This document shows, one piece after another, positions 51,550 through 63,363 of a stretch of 64,000 bases of DNA (position 1 is its first letter; each line of letters starts with the position of its first letter). The stretch is from NCBI RefSeq assembly GCF_001641265.1, contig NW_020167539.1:735480-799479 (forward strand). The letters are read 5' to 3'. A model generated the notes under the pieces. The model was not told where the DNA came from. It worked only from the letters and a program-made list of their open reading frames with translations, and made no database searches. The DNA comes from Pseudogymnoascus destructans (lineage: Eukaryota > Ascomycota > Leotiomycetes > Thelebolales > Thelebolaceae). Both the position numbers and the translations under genes were made by a program.

Positions 51550-51554
51550 TGGGA

Positions 51555-53100
51555 GATATTGAACCTTTGACAAGCATAGAGTGTGTTCTCCATCATCTGT
51601 TGCGCATTGCAGTGTTCTTATGCCTTGTCCAAGTGGCTTTATAATTCCTCCAGCTGTTTCAATTAACTGTAGAGTTGAGGATGTAGCATATAAGCCACTA
51701 TCGAAAGCTTCAATTGAGGTTGCTATGTGCGTTTCTGCTCCTGTGTCGAAAAGTGTCCCTGTTTGGATTGGTGACCTTGACTGATTGAGCTGAACGCAGC
51801 AGAATAGAGTAGCTTTCTTGCTTGCTTGACAATCCCCTTCGTCTTCATCAGATGAGTTACCGCTGTTCTTCTTTCCTCTGTTTGCTTGAGATCCTTTTCT
51901 GTTTGTAGGTTTGTATGGCGTAAACTTCTTTCCTGTTCGATCTTCCCATACAAAGCAGTTCTCTGGATCATGCTTCGCATTTGGATTATTGCAGTTCTTG
52001 CAACTCTTGCCACTCTTGGCTTTTGTGGTTGCCTTGAACTTTGAATTGCCTTTTGGATTTGGCTTTCCGTTATAGTAAGCACTATGGCTCACTCCCTTCT
52101 TATCCTTATTTTGTGCCTCATCTGTTATATCTTCAATGAGTGCGGATAGTGAGAGTTTTGTAGAATCACTACATGTATTCGATCGCTGGCATTCTGCCCA
52201 AATGGGCCAGGCATCTAATAGTCCATTATGAAGAGTATTAGATGCCATGCTTCTGGTGGCGGAATCTCAAGGTTGGCAAGTTTCTCAATAGCTTTCTTGA
52301 ATCCAATAATAAACTGCTCAAGGCTTGTATAATATTCATACTTAATCTTAGTATATGTCTCGATTGCGTTAAAGTTAAGCACAGCTCTAGTGCCTTCATA
52401 TTGAGACTGAAGAATCACCTACCGCGTGCTGATTAGCTGTGATGGTGTTTTCTTTACATTGGTTTGTATAATTAGTTTCATGGATGCATCTCCTGATTTC
52501 CACAGCTTCCATGTAGTCAGTTTATCGATGTCAACTTTCTCATCAAACTCATCAGCTTAGGGTGGCGCTCTGCCTTTAGCATGTATGAACCGTACAAGGT
52601 CATTTGCATCTGCTAGATCCTCCATTGCTGTTTTCTAATTTGTATAGTTTTCTTCTCCTCGGGAGCTTCATGCTCTCTAGGAGGTTGTTCCAACCTCCAC
52701 CTCCATTGCCGTCACCCATTATGACTCTTGGTAGCAGTGGTATGTATAGTGGTTTCTTTGATTCTAACTGGGGTTTTTGTAACTCTGATTGAGGGCTTCT
52801 AGGATTGTAGAATTGATCGTTGTCGTCTTCTTCGTCGATCTCTAGTAAGTCGGTATTCAATCTTGATGATCTTGAGGATTCTCCTTGGTTGAGCGGTGCT
52901 TGGATTGACCGATGTAGTGATGAACCTCTAAATGCTACGGCTTCTTCTTGCCTTAGCCTCTCTTCTTCTTCTCTTTCCTCTCTTGTCTTAGCCATAGACA
53001 AGAGGGATTGTGTCGGTTCTGTAAGTAGGGCTTGTTTTCGTGGTGTGTATGTACTCCGTACTTGACCTACGATCTCAGAGTGTATGTGCTCTATTGGCAC
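51555..53100 (-). pseudogene. Copia gag and protease, broken
   Basis: Gag starts at 53100 (MPIEHIHSEIVGQVRSTYTP), with an acidic low-complexity region. Frame breaks occur at about 52600 and 52440. YEGTRAVLNFNAIETYTKIK then leads after another shift to MASNTLHNGLLDAWPIWAEC, a Lys/Asn-rich region with a Cys/His knuckle-like motif (CKNCNNPNAKHDPENC), and the aspartic protease motif FDTGAETHIA (near 51750). The frame ends where the inverted duplication and LTR begin. Confidence 0.85.
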
Positions 53101-53147
53101 TTGTCTGAGTTAATACTTCTTAGGCTTTGCTAGCCGGGCTCATAACC

Positions 53148-53360
53148 TGTTGAACTAAGTGGATTATCTTAGTACAGCGGTAGAAGTAAAAGTAATAATG
53201 GTGAACAGCAGAGCACTGGTGTATGTGATTGTTTTGTTGTTGTTAGAGTGAAGCAATCTACGGAATCTATATACTCCGAGTGAGGTGCGCTACCTCGGTA
53301 GGTAGCCACCGCACGCCTCAGGATTCAGGTCAGAGCAACCACCCCTTATTTTGACATAAA
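53148..53360 (-). repeat. Copia 5' LTR, outer end uncertain
   Basis: On the plus strand TGTTGAACTAAGTGG begins directly next to the primer site, so on the minus strand the LTR ends TAGTTCAACA. A TATA-like box (complement of CTATATACTCC near 53270) is present. The outer end is near 53355-53362 (ATAAAACA), with no second LTR to compare. Confidence 0.6.
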
Positions 53361-53882
53361 ACACACCTTACCGGCGGAGGCCGTTTTTTTTTGACCCTGC
53401 TAGCAGAGTCCAATAGGATGCTGAGTAAATCTTGTATGGGGCATATGTGGGCCGAGTGATAGAGCCTGCACAATTCCAGGACTAGTTGCCCCACACAACC
53501 TCTCCACAATGAGCTATTCCAGCACTATTATTGGTATCTTAGATAAGCTCATATATACCAAATGGTATATATGAGCGAATCAAATTACAGTATACTTGGG
53601 GATATAATAACAAAATAGATCTGACATTGTAACACAATAGTTTCGTCATAGTCAGAAGCGTGTATGAGCGTATGTTAGGGCTATAATACAGGGTTATAAT
53701 ATCATTACAATATAGAGTTTACAGTGGAAGCAGTTTCAGGAGGTTCTAGGAGAGAATCGGATCCATTTTCTCTATTTACTGTATTCTAATATACACTGTC
53801 GGAAGTAATTCCAGACGTAACCGTTTGATCCTCCACTAATGGCCATATACCAAACAACAATAGTACTCTGCTGCTGTTTGCT
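53361..53882. other. Left terminal non-coding region of the large element
   Basis: AT-rich, with no gene. It contains a perfect 14-bp palindrome-like pair GCTCATATATACC/GGTATATATGAGC at about 53549-53575, and aligns in order with 2174-2660. Confidence 0.5.
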
Positions 53883-56800
53883 TTATCCTGACCCTGAAGG
53901 GGTTTGGCAAGCGCTCAAAGGGCTGTTAGAGGAAAGATGGGTATCAATATCCGTGGTATCCCCACTGACTTTTCCTTCGGTATGGACAACCGGAGGGTCC
54001 AACGGAAGAATCAGTTCTGGTAGAGCAAGCTCTTGTACATGTTCAGAGCTGGCTGCAGGGTCACCAATGGTTGCAGCAGCAACCTCCTCTACCAACGCTG
54101 TAATAGGAGTTGCTGTAGCAGCTTCGCCCCTTACAAACCGACGGAGTGCAGCACTCCGATCCTTGTCGGTAGCAGTGCAGTACACTGGGGCAGAAAACGG
54201 CCCGTCATCCTCTTCGTTGCGATTGAGTAGAGCATTGTACTTGATGTGGGGTGACACCTTCATGCCAGTCCTAGTTTGTCCAGAACGGTGGGCAATAACG
54301 AGTCGCAGGCCTCGTTCAGTGATGGCGGAGTCAAGAGACTCTTGAATCTCTTGACCCGTATATAGATGATCTGGATCCATGCTTAGGAGAACAAGGAAGT
54401 CAAGTTCGTCTTGATCATAAAGGGCTTTATCCTCTGGCGACAACTTTACCCAGGCCTTCCTGAAGTCCGAAATGTATTCGTCTGGTGTAATACCCTCCCC
54501 CTCGTCGCTGTTGTCAGAGACCGCATTACTGTGGTTGGAATCGTTATCAGTGTCGTATTTCGCAGGAGAATAGGTTGGATCAGCAGATTCAAGTTGATGA
54601 GATAGGTCGTCAACTTCATCATCGGTATTCTCAAGCTCTTGTAGGACACGCTTCCGCTTTCGCATGTTCCGACCCGCTGGCAAGGCTTCCTCTTCTGGTG
54701 AAACCAAATTAGGATCCTTAGGAATAGAAACCTCGCCCCAAGCGCGAAGCTTCAATGGTAGGATCTTTCGGCCACACAACGCCTTTCGGCCCTCTTTGGA
54801 ATTGTGTGCAGCCAACACTTCATCCCGACTGCTAATTAATGCGTCTGCAATAGCCTGGAATGACATAGGTGATTGGAGCTTGGTCAATACATCTATAATG
54901 CTCTTGTCGATCTGTTTGGTTTCGCGCCAGGCATCATGAGAATTCACAACCGAGAGCCTCACAATTGTAACCTTTTCCTTTTGAGACACCTATATAACGA
55001 TTAGACCTCTTCTCTGTACATGTTCCAGGTAAGAGGGGGGCACTTACTCTGATAGGTCGATAGTGTACCTGCAACTCTGATGGCAGGTTGATAGCTGTGG
55101 TAATCGAGCACACACGATGACATGCTCCATCCAGGTTAGCGCCTTGCGAGGAGACCTGGTACATCATAATCAAGACCGTAAGGTTGGAGTGGGGGTTGTT
55201 GAACTCCTGAATAAGCGCAATGCGCTGGGCATCGGTAAGGCCAGCATGCAGAACCTCTGCCCGAATGTATACTGACTTCAGAACTGTCTCGATAAACCAT
55301 GCTGACACTGGGATGTCCTCGGAACACAACAGTTTGCTCCGTCCTCCGTCTGGTTTCTGTTTGAGACAATGATCTGTCACATCCTTCAAAATCCAGCGCA
55401 GCTTCGGACTACCAAAGGTAAGGTGGCGAAGAAGGTCAGTAGCGTCCTTGATTAACCGATCGCCAGCTCGCAGAGTAGCGTGCGCCAGTTGTAAACCTGT
55501 AAAGCCCTGTGTACGAAGTATATTGATGGTTGCCACTGTATCATCGAGTCGCTTCTTTCGTACCGTTGTATTCTCCAGGGTGTCGTGAAATCGACTTAGC
55601 ATAGTCGAAACTGCATTAACTGTCATCTTCCTCAATGGGCCAGTCACACAAAAAGCTCTTGATCTCTGACGATGGATCAATACGGCTCTGTTTCTGTTCT
55701 GTCCACAGCGCAAGACCTTCTTCGTAATCCTTTACAAAGGACTGATGAAACATCTGGTACTCAGCAGCTTCAGCTGAGTTCATTCGGAGCTGGACAGTGG
55801 TAATTTCGTACGGCGGCATCAGATTCTTCAGCGACAAACGTCCTCCGTGGCAGTCCGTAGGGATTGATGTTGCAGTTGACCGACGAAGGAGAAGCAATTG
55901 CTCCAAGCATCTGTACAACTTGTTTATAGTTGTCTTGTCCTTACTGTTGATAAGTGTTCGGACACGATAAGGGTCTGTAGCGATGAGGTTCTTCCACGAC
56001 GTGTGCAGTACATCTGGCAGAAGTAGGAGCTCGAAGTCCTTGTAATTGCCGTTGAGTGAATCTACCCATGTAGATCTCTCCTCTGTCGAAGAGAGGGACT
56101 TTGATATCTGAGGTCATAGAATGTTGAGAGGTCCAAGAATATCCTTTTATCAATTAGCCTAGCTCTGTACATGTACAGGAGTGGTCTGACTTACAGAGCT
56201 CTGATTCTGAATTGGTGTACCAGTAATAAACCAATGATGCCGCGCGTTCAACCTTGCAACTGCCACATGGATGTTAGTTAGAGGATTTCGCACTTTGTGG
56301 CCTTCATCCATAATAACGGTGTGAAAGACACCCTTCCATCTTCCAATCCATTCTGACGGCTTAAACTGGGTAGTATCACCAGGCTGTCGACGCGGTTTCT
56401 GAAGTGTTCGAGCGGCAAGCGTGTCATAAGACGTAAGGATTACTGTCTTGGCAGCCATTCGGTTGTTTTGGTCAAATATAAAACGGAGACCGGCCGGAAA
56501 CTTCTTCGGACTATGGGGGTGGCTCCGCATTGCCTTGGATGAAATCCACCGTAATGAGGAAGCTCCGTCTGGTGGCGAGTCCCCGTATGCAAGGATCAGG
56601 TTGATTCCCTTGAAGTTCTTTGTTATGTCGAGCCTCCATTGCTCTATCACCGGCCCAGCTGGCGCCAATATCAAGTGCGGTCTGTAATTACCTGGCGTCT
56701 CTGGTGTAAAGAACTGGATGACCCACTCGAGATACAAACATGAGGTGTAGGTTTTCCCCAAGCCCATATTATCGACAAGTACCCCGCCATATGTGCGAGC

Positions 56801-59062
56801 TGTTTGAAGTTCGTCGGCTTGAAGTTGCCCTTCCTTTGTTGGAGCGTGTGTATAACCGTAAGCTTTGAGGATCATCCACAAGAACCCGGTAACCTGGTGG
56901 CCAAGAGGCCGGATTTGTACTGTTGGGAGTGACCGTAGAACATATTTGGCAAGAGTGTGCTCCTTATCATGCCATGTGTCGAAATGAGCGTCTGCGATTA
57001 TAAGGCAGGCTTCGAGAGGAGGGCCTGTCTGGGACTCATCCCCCGTGAAGAGCTTTTGCATCTTATAAAAGTCTTCCATACTTGTTGCATCCTCGCTTGT
57101 TACTGGAAGCTATATCGCAATTAGCGTTAGTGGTGTCTCTGTACATGTACAGAGTTGGATGCTTACGTCTGCATTTAGAGTTGTAGAAGTGGCAGCAGCC
57201 ATTCCACTCTGAATCTCTTGCTGAACAATTGAAGGCAGGCCAGCCAAGTTTAGGGCCTTCTTTGGCGCAACATTAGCAACACGTAGAGTACCGATAACCT
57301 TTCGGATAAATGCCTCAATGCCAGCTGGGGTTGATACGTCGACACCAAGGTGCCATGCTTGCGATTCTGCAGAGTTGCAATCACCAAACAATTTCGTAGG
57401 AGTTACCATGCCACGGATCCCGTGATGGTTTGATCCTGAAAGGACCCCTTCCAAGTATGATAGTGCAGGTTTATCGCGCATCATCTTCGCTGTGTGTGGA
57501 CCTGTTGGGACCTCAGGGCCTTTCCCCTTTATGTCATGTTGAGTGGGAGGGAGTGGAGGCGAAGGGCCTACAACGGCTGTAAAATCTTCTCCGGTAGTAG
57601 TCTCTCCAGTAGATGCGTTATTGACTGTAGCTATTGTGCTCTCGTTGATGCTACAAACCTGGATAGGGCCCCCATCAAACTCATAAGGATACGGCCCATC
57701 CTCATCTGCATCAACAACTTTGAGGGAATAGTCGATGCGGAAACAGGTACCAGATTGAAGGATGTCGAGCACATCAGTCCATGGTATAACAACATCAGGA
57801 TTGTCATTGTCGTAGATGATCCATGAGCCCTCCTCTGGAACATGTACAGGGCCGCAGTCTGTATCAGGAAGAGTAGTTGAGACCAAGGTAAGGGTGCTGA
57901 AGTCGCATCTGAGCCGCGGGAGCAGAAGCTCATGGCGTAGGTGATCACGCCACTGGGGTGCGATCTCGAAGTCTCGAATCTCATGCTTGTAGTCAACGCT
58001 GTCCTTCAACAATCGGATCTTCTTTCGCTTCAGGTATGAATTCATATGACGCAGAAGATCCTCATTATCGTCTGTTCCCTCCTCATGGACAAACTGGAGG
58101 GTAACCTGGAGTGGGATGTGCTTGTCTTGGTTCATAAGACCAATGATGGAAGTCGCTCCAGGAATCTCAACCACAGTATCACTGCCCATCCAAGATGGGA
58201 GCCTGTCTTGAAGTACACTTCCAGATTCGAAATAGGTGCCCTTTGTAAGTTTGCCTTTGATCGTAGCAAACTTCGACGTTGTAGTATGATAAAGTAGGTA
58301 GCGAATACACGTATAAGCTCTTGAATACCGCTCCATGGCATGCTCGCTATGTAAAACAAGCGGGCCAAGTGTAGGGGCAAGCACTGCCTTCATGTCGAAC
58401 GCTGGGACAAAGAACCCCTTCACACCTGACTGATGAACGCGTAGATTGGTAAACTGCGCCTTTAGCTCAGGGTCGTCATGGGTCAATAGGTCCATATCTT
58501 CAAGGGCATTGGCAACGTGGTGTATAATCCCAGCAAATAGCAGTGTAAGTGCTCGGGTTGTGTTCTCCGTATCTGCGTTGTCCTCTTCGGTTCGAGCATC
58601 GAAAGCTGAAATAAGAGTGTCGATATTGGCCTCAAATTCATATGCATCAGCATCGTCGATTGAAGCCTCCAATATGGAAGTTGCATTGGTCTGTAGCTTG
58701 TTCTTCAGAGTGGTTTCGAATACCATTGCTCCCTTCATTACAGGCCATGACCATTTCAGGTGGCGTAAGTGGATGGTGTCGGTATAGCCAAGGTATCCAG
58801 CAACTGACGATTCGGCCAGCCTTGACATGTCGTTGAGTGGGTTCCCCGGTGCCCACTTTGTCACCTGATACTGCAAGGCTGCAGCGCGCTTCCTTGAAGT
58901 CTATTGCTGTATTAGTCCCGTGTACATGTTCAGAGAGGGGCACCTTACCTCATTCTTTGCAGAGCTGCTTCCGGATGGGTTTGGATCCTTTTGAGCCTTT
59001 GGTTCGGATTTCTGAGGAATGCCATGCGTCTTTGCGCGTTTGGAAGGGGGTGTGGTCGACAT
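53883..59062 (-). pseudogene. SNF2-type helicase-like gene, five exons, two disruptions
   Basis: Exons: 59062-58949, 58888-57167, 57109-56195, 56143-55048 and 54989-53883; the introns of 51-61 nt each have good splice sites and fall in phase 0. Exon 2 is an unrecognised N-terminal region of about 570 residues. Exon 3 carries the SNF2 ATPase lobe: GVLVDNMGLGKTYTSCLYLE (Walker A), PHLILAPAGPVIEQWRLDI, TVIMDEGHKVRNPLTNIH (DEGH box), HHWFITGTPIQNQSS. Exon 4 has DILGPLNIL, an in-frame TGA (56114-56116), a frameshift near 55618, and the second lobe (AEVLHAGLTDAQRIALIQEF, YQVSSQGANLDGACHRV). Exon 5 is a Ser/Asp/Glu-rich tail. The full protein would be about 1650 residues. SNF2 proteins move or strip DNA-bound proteins using ATP. 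Each of the four introns contains an ACATGT motif. Confidence 0.8.
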
Positions 59063-59415
59063 AGTAATTGTTCTAGAGGTATTAGAACCATGCCTCTGTA
59101 CATGTTCGGGATATTCTAGGGTTCTCACCTTCAATTCACCCGGGTGAATTTCAAAACAGCGCCAGTGAGGTTGTTGGTGTGGAAATGAGGTAAAACAAGT
59201 TGGTCGCACAGTGTGTTGGTGTTGGAGTGAGTGAATTTGAGTATTGGCAATGATGCTCTTCGATATTTGGCCAGGTTTGGCCAGTTGGCCTCACACCAGC
59301 TTGTAGATAGCTTCGTTTGGTCAGTAAGATGAATGTAAAAGGAAATAAACAAAGTAATAGATAGTTGCACTTACTCGAAGCTATTCCAAGGGCCAAAGAA
59401 CAGCCAGACAGCACA

Positions 59416-59418
<3 letters not shown>

Positions 59419-59452
<34 letters not shown>

Positions 59453-59465
59453 GGTGGTGGTGGTT
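59419..59465. repeat. (TTG)n microsatellite
   Basis: About 11 TTG triplets are followed by GGTGGTGGTGG. It lies between the transposase-like and SNF2-like genes. Confidence 0.95.
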
Positions 59466-59564
59466 GAAGGAAGAAGTTGAGAGTTGATATCCGGAGGTTG
59501 ATTTGGCCAATAGACCCCACCAAAGTGATGGAACATGTATAGAGGGCGCTTGACAATCCGCTTA

Positions 59565-62500
59565 CTACTGGAAGCGTACGTCCCAAGTACAACGAATATA
59601 CTGATTTGGATAGAGTTCGCTATTTGGAGAGGGTACCATATATATCTCATCTGCCTTAAGTTGCGGCAGGGTGACAATTTGACGGGCTGAGGTTTGGGTA
59701 AATATAGGAAGGTTAAGCACTGTATCTGAGTTACTATTCTGAACCAACTTATTTATAAGAATGAAGACGTGGGGCAACTGATCAGGACTAGGGGCATAAG
59801 TAAACAAGCCAATTATCCTGCCAAACGTGCTGTCAATAGTTAGCACTATATCATTCTGCTGTAGTGTTCGCCGTCGGGAACTATCTATAATAGAATATGT
59901 CAATTTCTCATACCAGCGGAAACGGGTATTACCAAACAATACCGAGTGGTAGCCATATTTAGTAAGGGTTCCTTCGAACATATTTAAAAAGGGTATGGTA
60001 AACTGTCGAGCTTTGATAGGCAGTTCCTGTAGGACGCATGCTTTGCTTGATAACTCACCCTGTACTCGGGCATCAATATGCAAGTTGTTAGAATGTATAT
60101 TCCGGTGAACCCCTGACTGTGATGTTAATACTCGCCTGTCAGCAACAGTTAGTAGGGTTTCGAATACAGCTGGGCAGCTGTCCCGAATCCTCATAATCTG
60201 AGCAGAGATCTCTATACATGTGTGGAGGAAGGCACCACACAGAGTATACCGTAGCGTTGAGAATATACACTCCTGGATAAGTAAGTCACGCTCGGGTCGT
60301 CTATGATTTGTCCGAGTAACTGCCTCCTTGAAAAACTTGTGCTTATCCTCTCCCCAGAACACATTTGTATTCCAGACAACCCCGTACTCCTCCATCATTT
60401 GGTTAAAATGTAACGCAATATGGTAATTCAGAAGTCTGCCTGCATAACCAGGAATACAAGAACTATCTTGAGTATTGTTGCCTTGGTCGTCCGTACTTGT
60501 CTCAGTATCGGAACCACTTTGGACGTAACTATTCGAGTATAGAGGGATAGACAGCGCAGGGCTTCTCCTACTACGAGAAGGTTGTCTAGTTTCTACACTC
60601 TCTGACGACTTCGCTGCAGCTTTCATAAGACATAAAAAACTAGCTCTCCCCTCCAATATGACATTGTGGAATTCTAGCCGCTCCTTACTCGTGAGGCTAG
60701 TTGAGGACACGAAGGAATTACTCCGTGCAATATGACCAAAGGCACGGACAATGAAATCTACATCAGTTCTGGTATGTATAGGCCGGTGTGTCACTGGACA
60801 TTCGCGGGCAAGGGCTAGCTGGAACGTATGCCGTATATGGATAGTCTTTAGCCAACCGCGAAGTATTAATGGCACGATAATTGACGCCTTCCCACACTCG
60901 CTCATTGACCAGGACCGTATGTGCTTCTCTGGTGATTGGATTCGACTCCAGCCAGGCGGGAACGTATATGTCTGGAACTGTTTAGTAAACTCAACCTGGG
61001 CAACTGGAGTTAGCAATGGCCCATATAATATTGGATATAGTCTCCGAACGATACCAAGGAACTCACTGTGTGCTGGATCGGGGGGCGGCTTATAATAATG
61101 TCAAGTGCTGGTATTACAGACTGTAAGGCAGATGGCTGGTCAGCTAACCCATGTCGGTGACCAAATTGTAACCGAGTTGACTTTGAGGTAAGTTTATCCA
61201 TCTGCATGCGTAGGTCCTGTACTTGGTAGTGGAACCGACCATGGCGTGCAATATCTCTTCTGAGATCAGCCCTTGTATCAAGGCTTGCATCACAGAACCG
61301 ACAGCAGAGGTTAGCCCTTGGGGAAAGAAAACCAGCTGACTGTTGTTGCCCTTTCATATCACCTAGAATAGTAATGAACGGGGCCCATACTACTGTCTTT
61401 ACTCCTCTAATAACCATTGGGCTTCCACGCTCAAGGGCCCCTATACATGTTCGGAGGACCGATACTGTAGCATCAAGCTGAGAACCATGGGGCCCAAGGG
61501 TTAGAGTATGACTATTCATGCTCCTTTGTCGCTGCTCAATACCAAGCCCAGCTGGCATCATATATACTCCAGTAACTGAGCGGTACATGTTGCGGTATAG
61601 TCCAAAATCGTCAATAAACATAATGAGGGGCAGTGACAGTACTCCTGCCATAACTGTAGCCATAAGGTACTCTCGGCCGTATTGCTTAATCTCTAGCCCC
61701 CCACGTATTGGTGTACTCTTCTGGATATCAACGATGCCATGGGCCTTGGTAAAGATCTTAGTAACTGCCAGGGTGTCCGTATAGTACCATCACCCCACTG
61801 GATGCTAATATCGGGTCGACGGTGTAATACCTGGTTTGGCTGGACCCAGACTAAACCCTCGTTGTCAATAATGCGCTCACTTGTTGACAGCTTTCTAATT
61901 TCCTCCTGTAGTCCACGGGACTGGTATAGTATGTCGTTCTGATGCAATAAAGGCCTGATATGAAGGAGTACTGTATTGATAGTAGTAGACAGTTCCCGTC
62001 TATCACGCCCAACAAACACTACCTGCCCTGTATGCTTGGAGGTGGAGCTACAACAGGTCTGACTTTTGCACTTATACTGGACAAAGTCTGAGGGAAATAT
62101 TGGCTCTCCACCTTTATATAGGGCAAAGTCGCTGCACAGGTCCGAATTGAAGAGCCCCATGCACGGGAATGGTAAAACTCGGATGGATTGTCTACAATCT
62201 CGGCCATTCCTTGGTGTATTGGCTGACCGAGTGTTGATGATAGTATAGTGGCAGCGATAACCCGCGGGTCAAAGAAGTATATATAGCTTTGGGACGTTGC
62301 TGCATTGCCTGATGGCTGTTTATCCATCCGGACATCAACAACTGATCTTTGGAGCGGTAGTAAAGGAAGGCGACGACGGCACCACTTTTGGAGTGTTGGC
62401 AAAGGTTTTCTGGGAGCTGTCGAAACTCCTCATTTGGAAGAAGTCGTAAAACTTGGAGTAAAGCCTTATAAGTCTGCCGGGTAACCCGGTGTGTATCGCA

Positions 62501-63053
62501 CCAGAGTCCGAATGCCATTGTAAAGTCAGATACTGGCGCTGAGCGAGGGTTCAGTGCAGATAGATCAATGACCTCATTGCTTGTAAAATGAATCTTGGGA
62601 GTGTTTTCACTCTCTACAGAGTTACTATCCGAGCTGTTGTCCCCCATAGCCATGCTATTATAATCGTCACAATAAAGAGCGTCCTTTGAACATGTATAGG
62701 AAGAGCCTGGCTCCATAATTGGCATATTAGATCCTGTGTTGGCCGGTTGATCATTGGAGATAAAAGGCAGGACTACTATTGCTGTCACTATCATACATTG
62801 TGTAGTAGTCTTCTGGCTGGTTTAATGTTAGCGAGGGAGGTATTATACAGGTTTGGATGCTACTTGTTTCATTATTAGGAATAGGAAGCTGCAGGTGTCG
62901 TCTCCGTACAGCCTCTGCCTGGCCTATTTGTGTAGTCCGATGTGCAACATGTCTTCGAAGGTTTGCACTATAAGTTGGCCACTTGCGCCTTCGCCGACGA
63001 TTTGGATTGCCAAAATCCTCAGCTGTATATGTTGTATCTGGGCTTAAGTCCAT
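59565..63053 (-). pseudogene. Large fungal transposase-like gene (CACTA/Tnp2-like), at least five frameshifts
   Basis: Minus-strand blocks in order: MDLSPDTTYTAEDFGNPNRR with a basic C/H-poor start (63053-62755); LSALNPRSAPVSDFTMAFGL; YYFDP-type FFDPRVIAATILSSTLGQPI and HQGMAEIVDNPSEFYHSRAW; GEPIFPSDFVQY; VQPNQVLHRRPDISIQWGDG; GLEIKQYGREYLMAT; FIDDFGLYRNMYRSVTGVYM (two Asp); MNSHTLTLGPHGSQ; ITILGDMKGQQQSAGFLSPR with CCRFCD. The last frame (61016-59565) has LTPVAQVEFTKQFQTYTFPP, EEYGVVWNTNVFWGEDKHKF and FKEAVTRTNHRRPERDLLIQ. The frame changes near 62780, 62345, 62130, 61740 and 61013 with hardly any stop codons. The GD(M)xQQ...GF...C-x-x-C arrangement resembles Tnp2-type transposases. The family assignment is from memory and moderate. 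The product would cut element ends if intact. Confidence 0.65.
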
Positions 63054-63363
63054 TTATGATTCACTATATGTTGCTTGAAGACCTCCTGTTGAATACGGGG
63101 GTTATATTATAGTAAGAGCCGCATACAGAGTTGGATAATACTACTGTGTTAGTCATCTTGGGTCACGTGCTCACATATATTTGCTCCACACACGCGTAAT
63201 AGAGTGTTTGGAAATATACATGTACAACCACAATACTGTGTTCTCAAACTACTATATATTATGGTATAATTACAGAGTGTATAAGAATATACAATCAGTG
63301 TTTGTGCCCCCCTCTGAACATGTACAGAAGATAGGCTAATTCTTGGGTTGTAGGTTCCTTACT

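Larger units (their letters stand above)
50083..51618. repeat. 89-bp inverted duplication inside copia pol, split by an LTR
   Basis: The left arm 50083-50171 is the complement of 50190-50214 plus 51555-51618, with four mismatches and an 18-nt spacer. The chromovirus LTR 50215-51549 interrupts the right arm. Before that insertion the minus strand read QYLPNCGINIFGARKLL and then turned back into its own complement. Confidence 0.88.
48026..53147 (-). mobile_element. Copia-type LTR retrotransposon, internal region, truncated and interrupted
   Basis: Minus-strand order from 53147: a primer site (GGTTATGAGCCCGGCTAGC, 53129-53147) complementary to an initiator-tRNA anticodon arm as in half-tRNA-primed Ty5/copia elements; gag; protease; an inverted duplication and a chromovirus LTR; integrase; and RT, cut at 48026. 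Protease and integrase before RT is the copia order. The RNase H, the 3' end and the 3' LTR are missing. Confidence 0.88.

Noticed and set aside
59371..59677. Frames with poly-Gln, poly-Thr or poly-Asn at 59.4 kb
   Set aside because: All three are reads of the same (TTG)n microsatellite.
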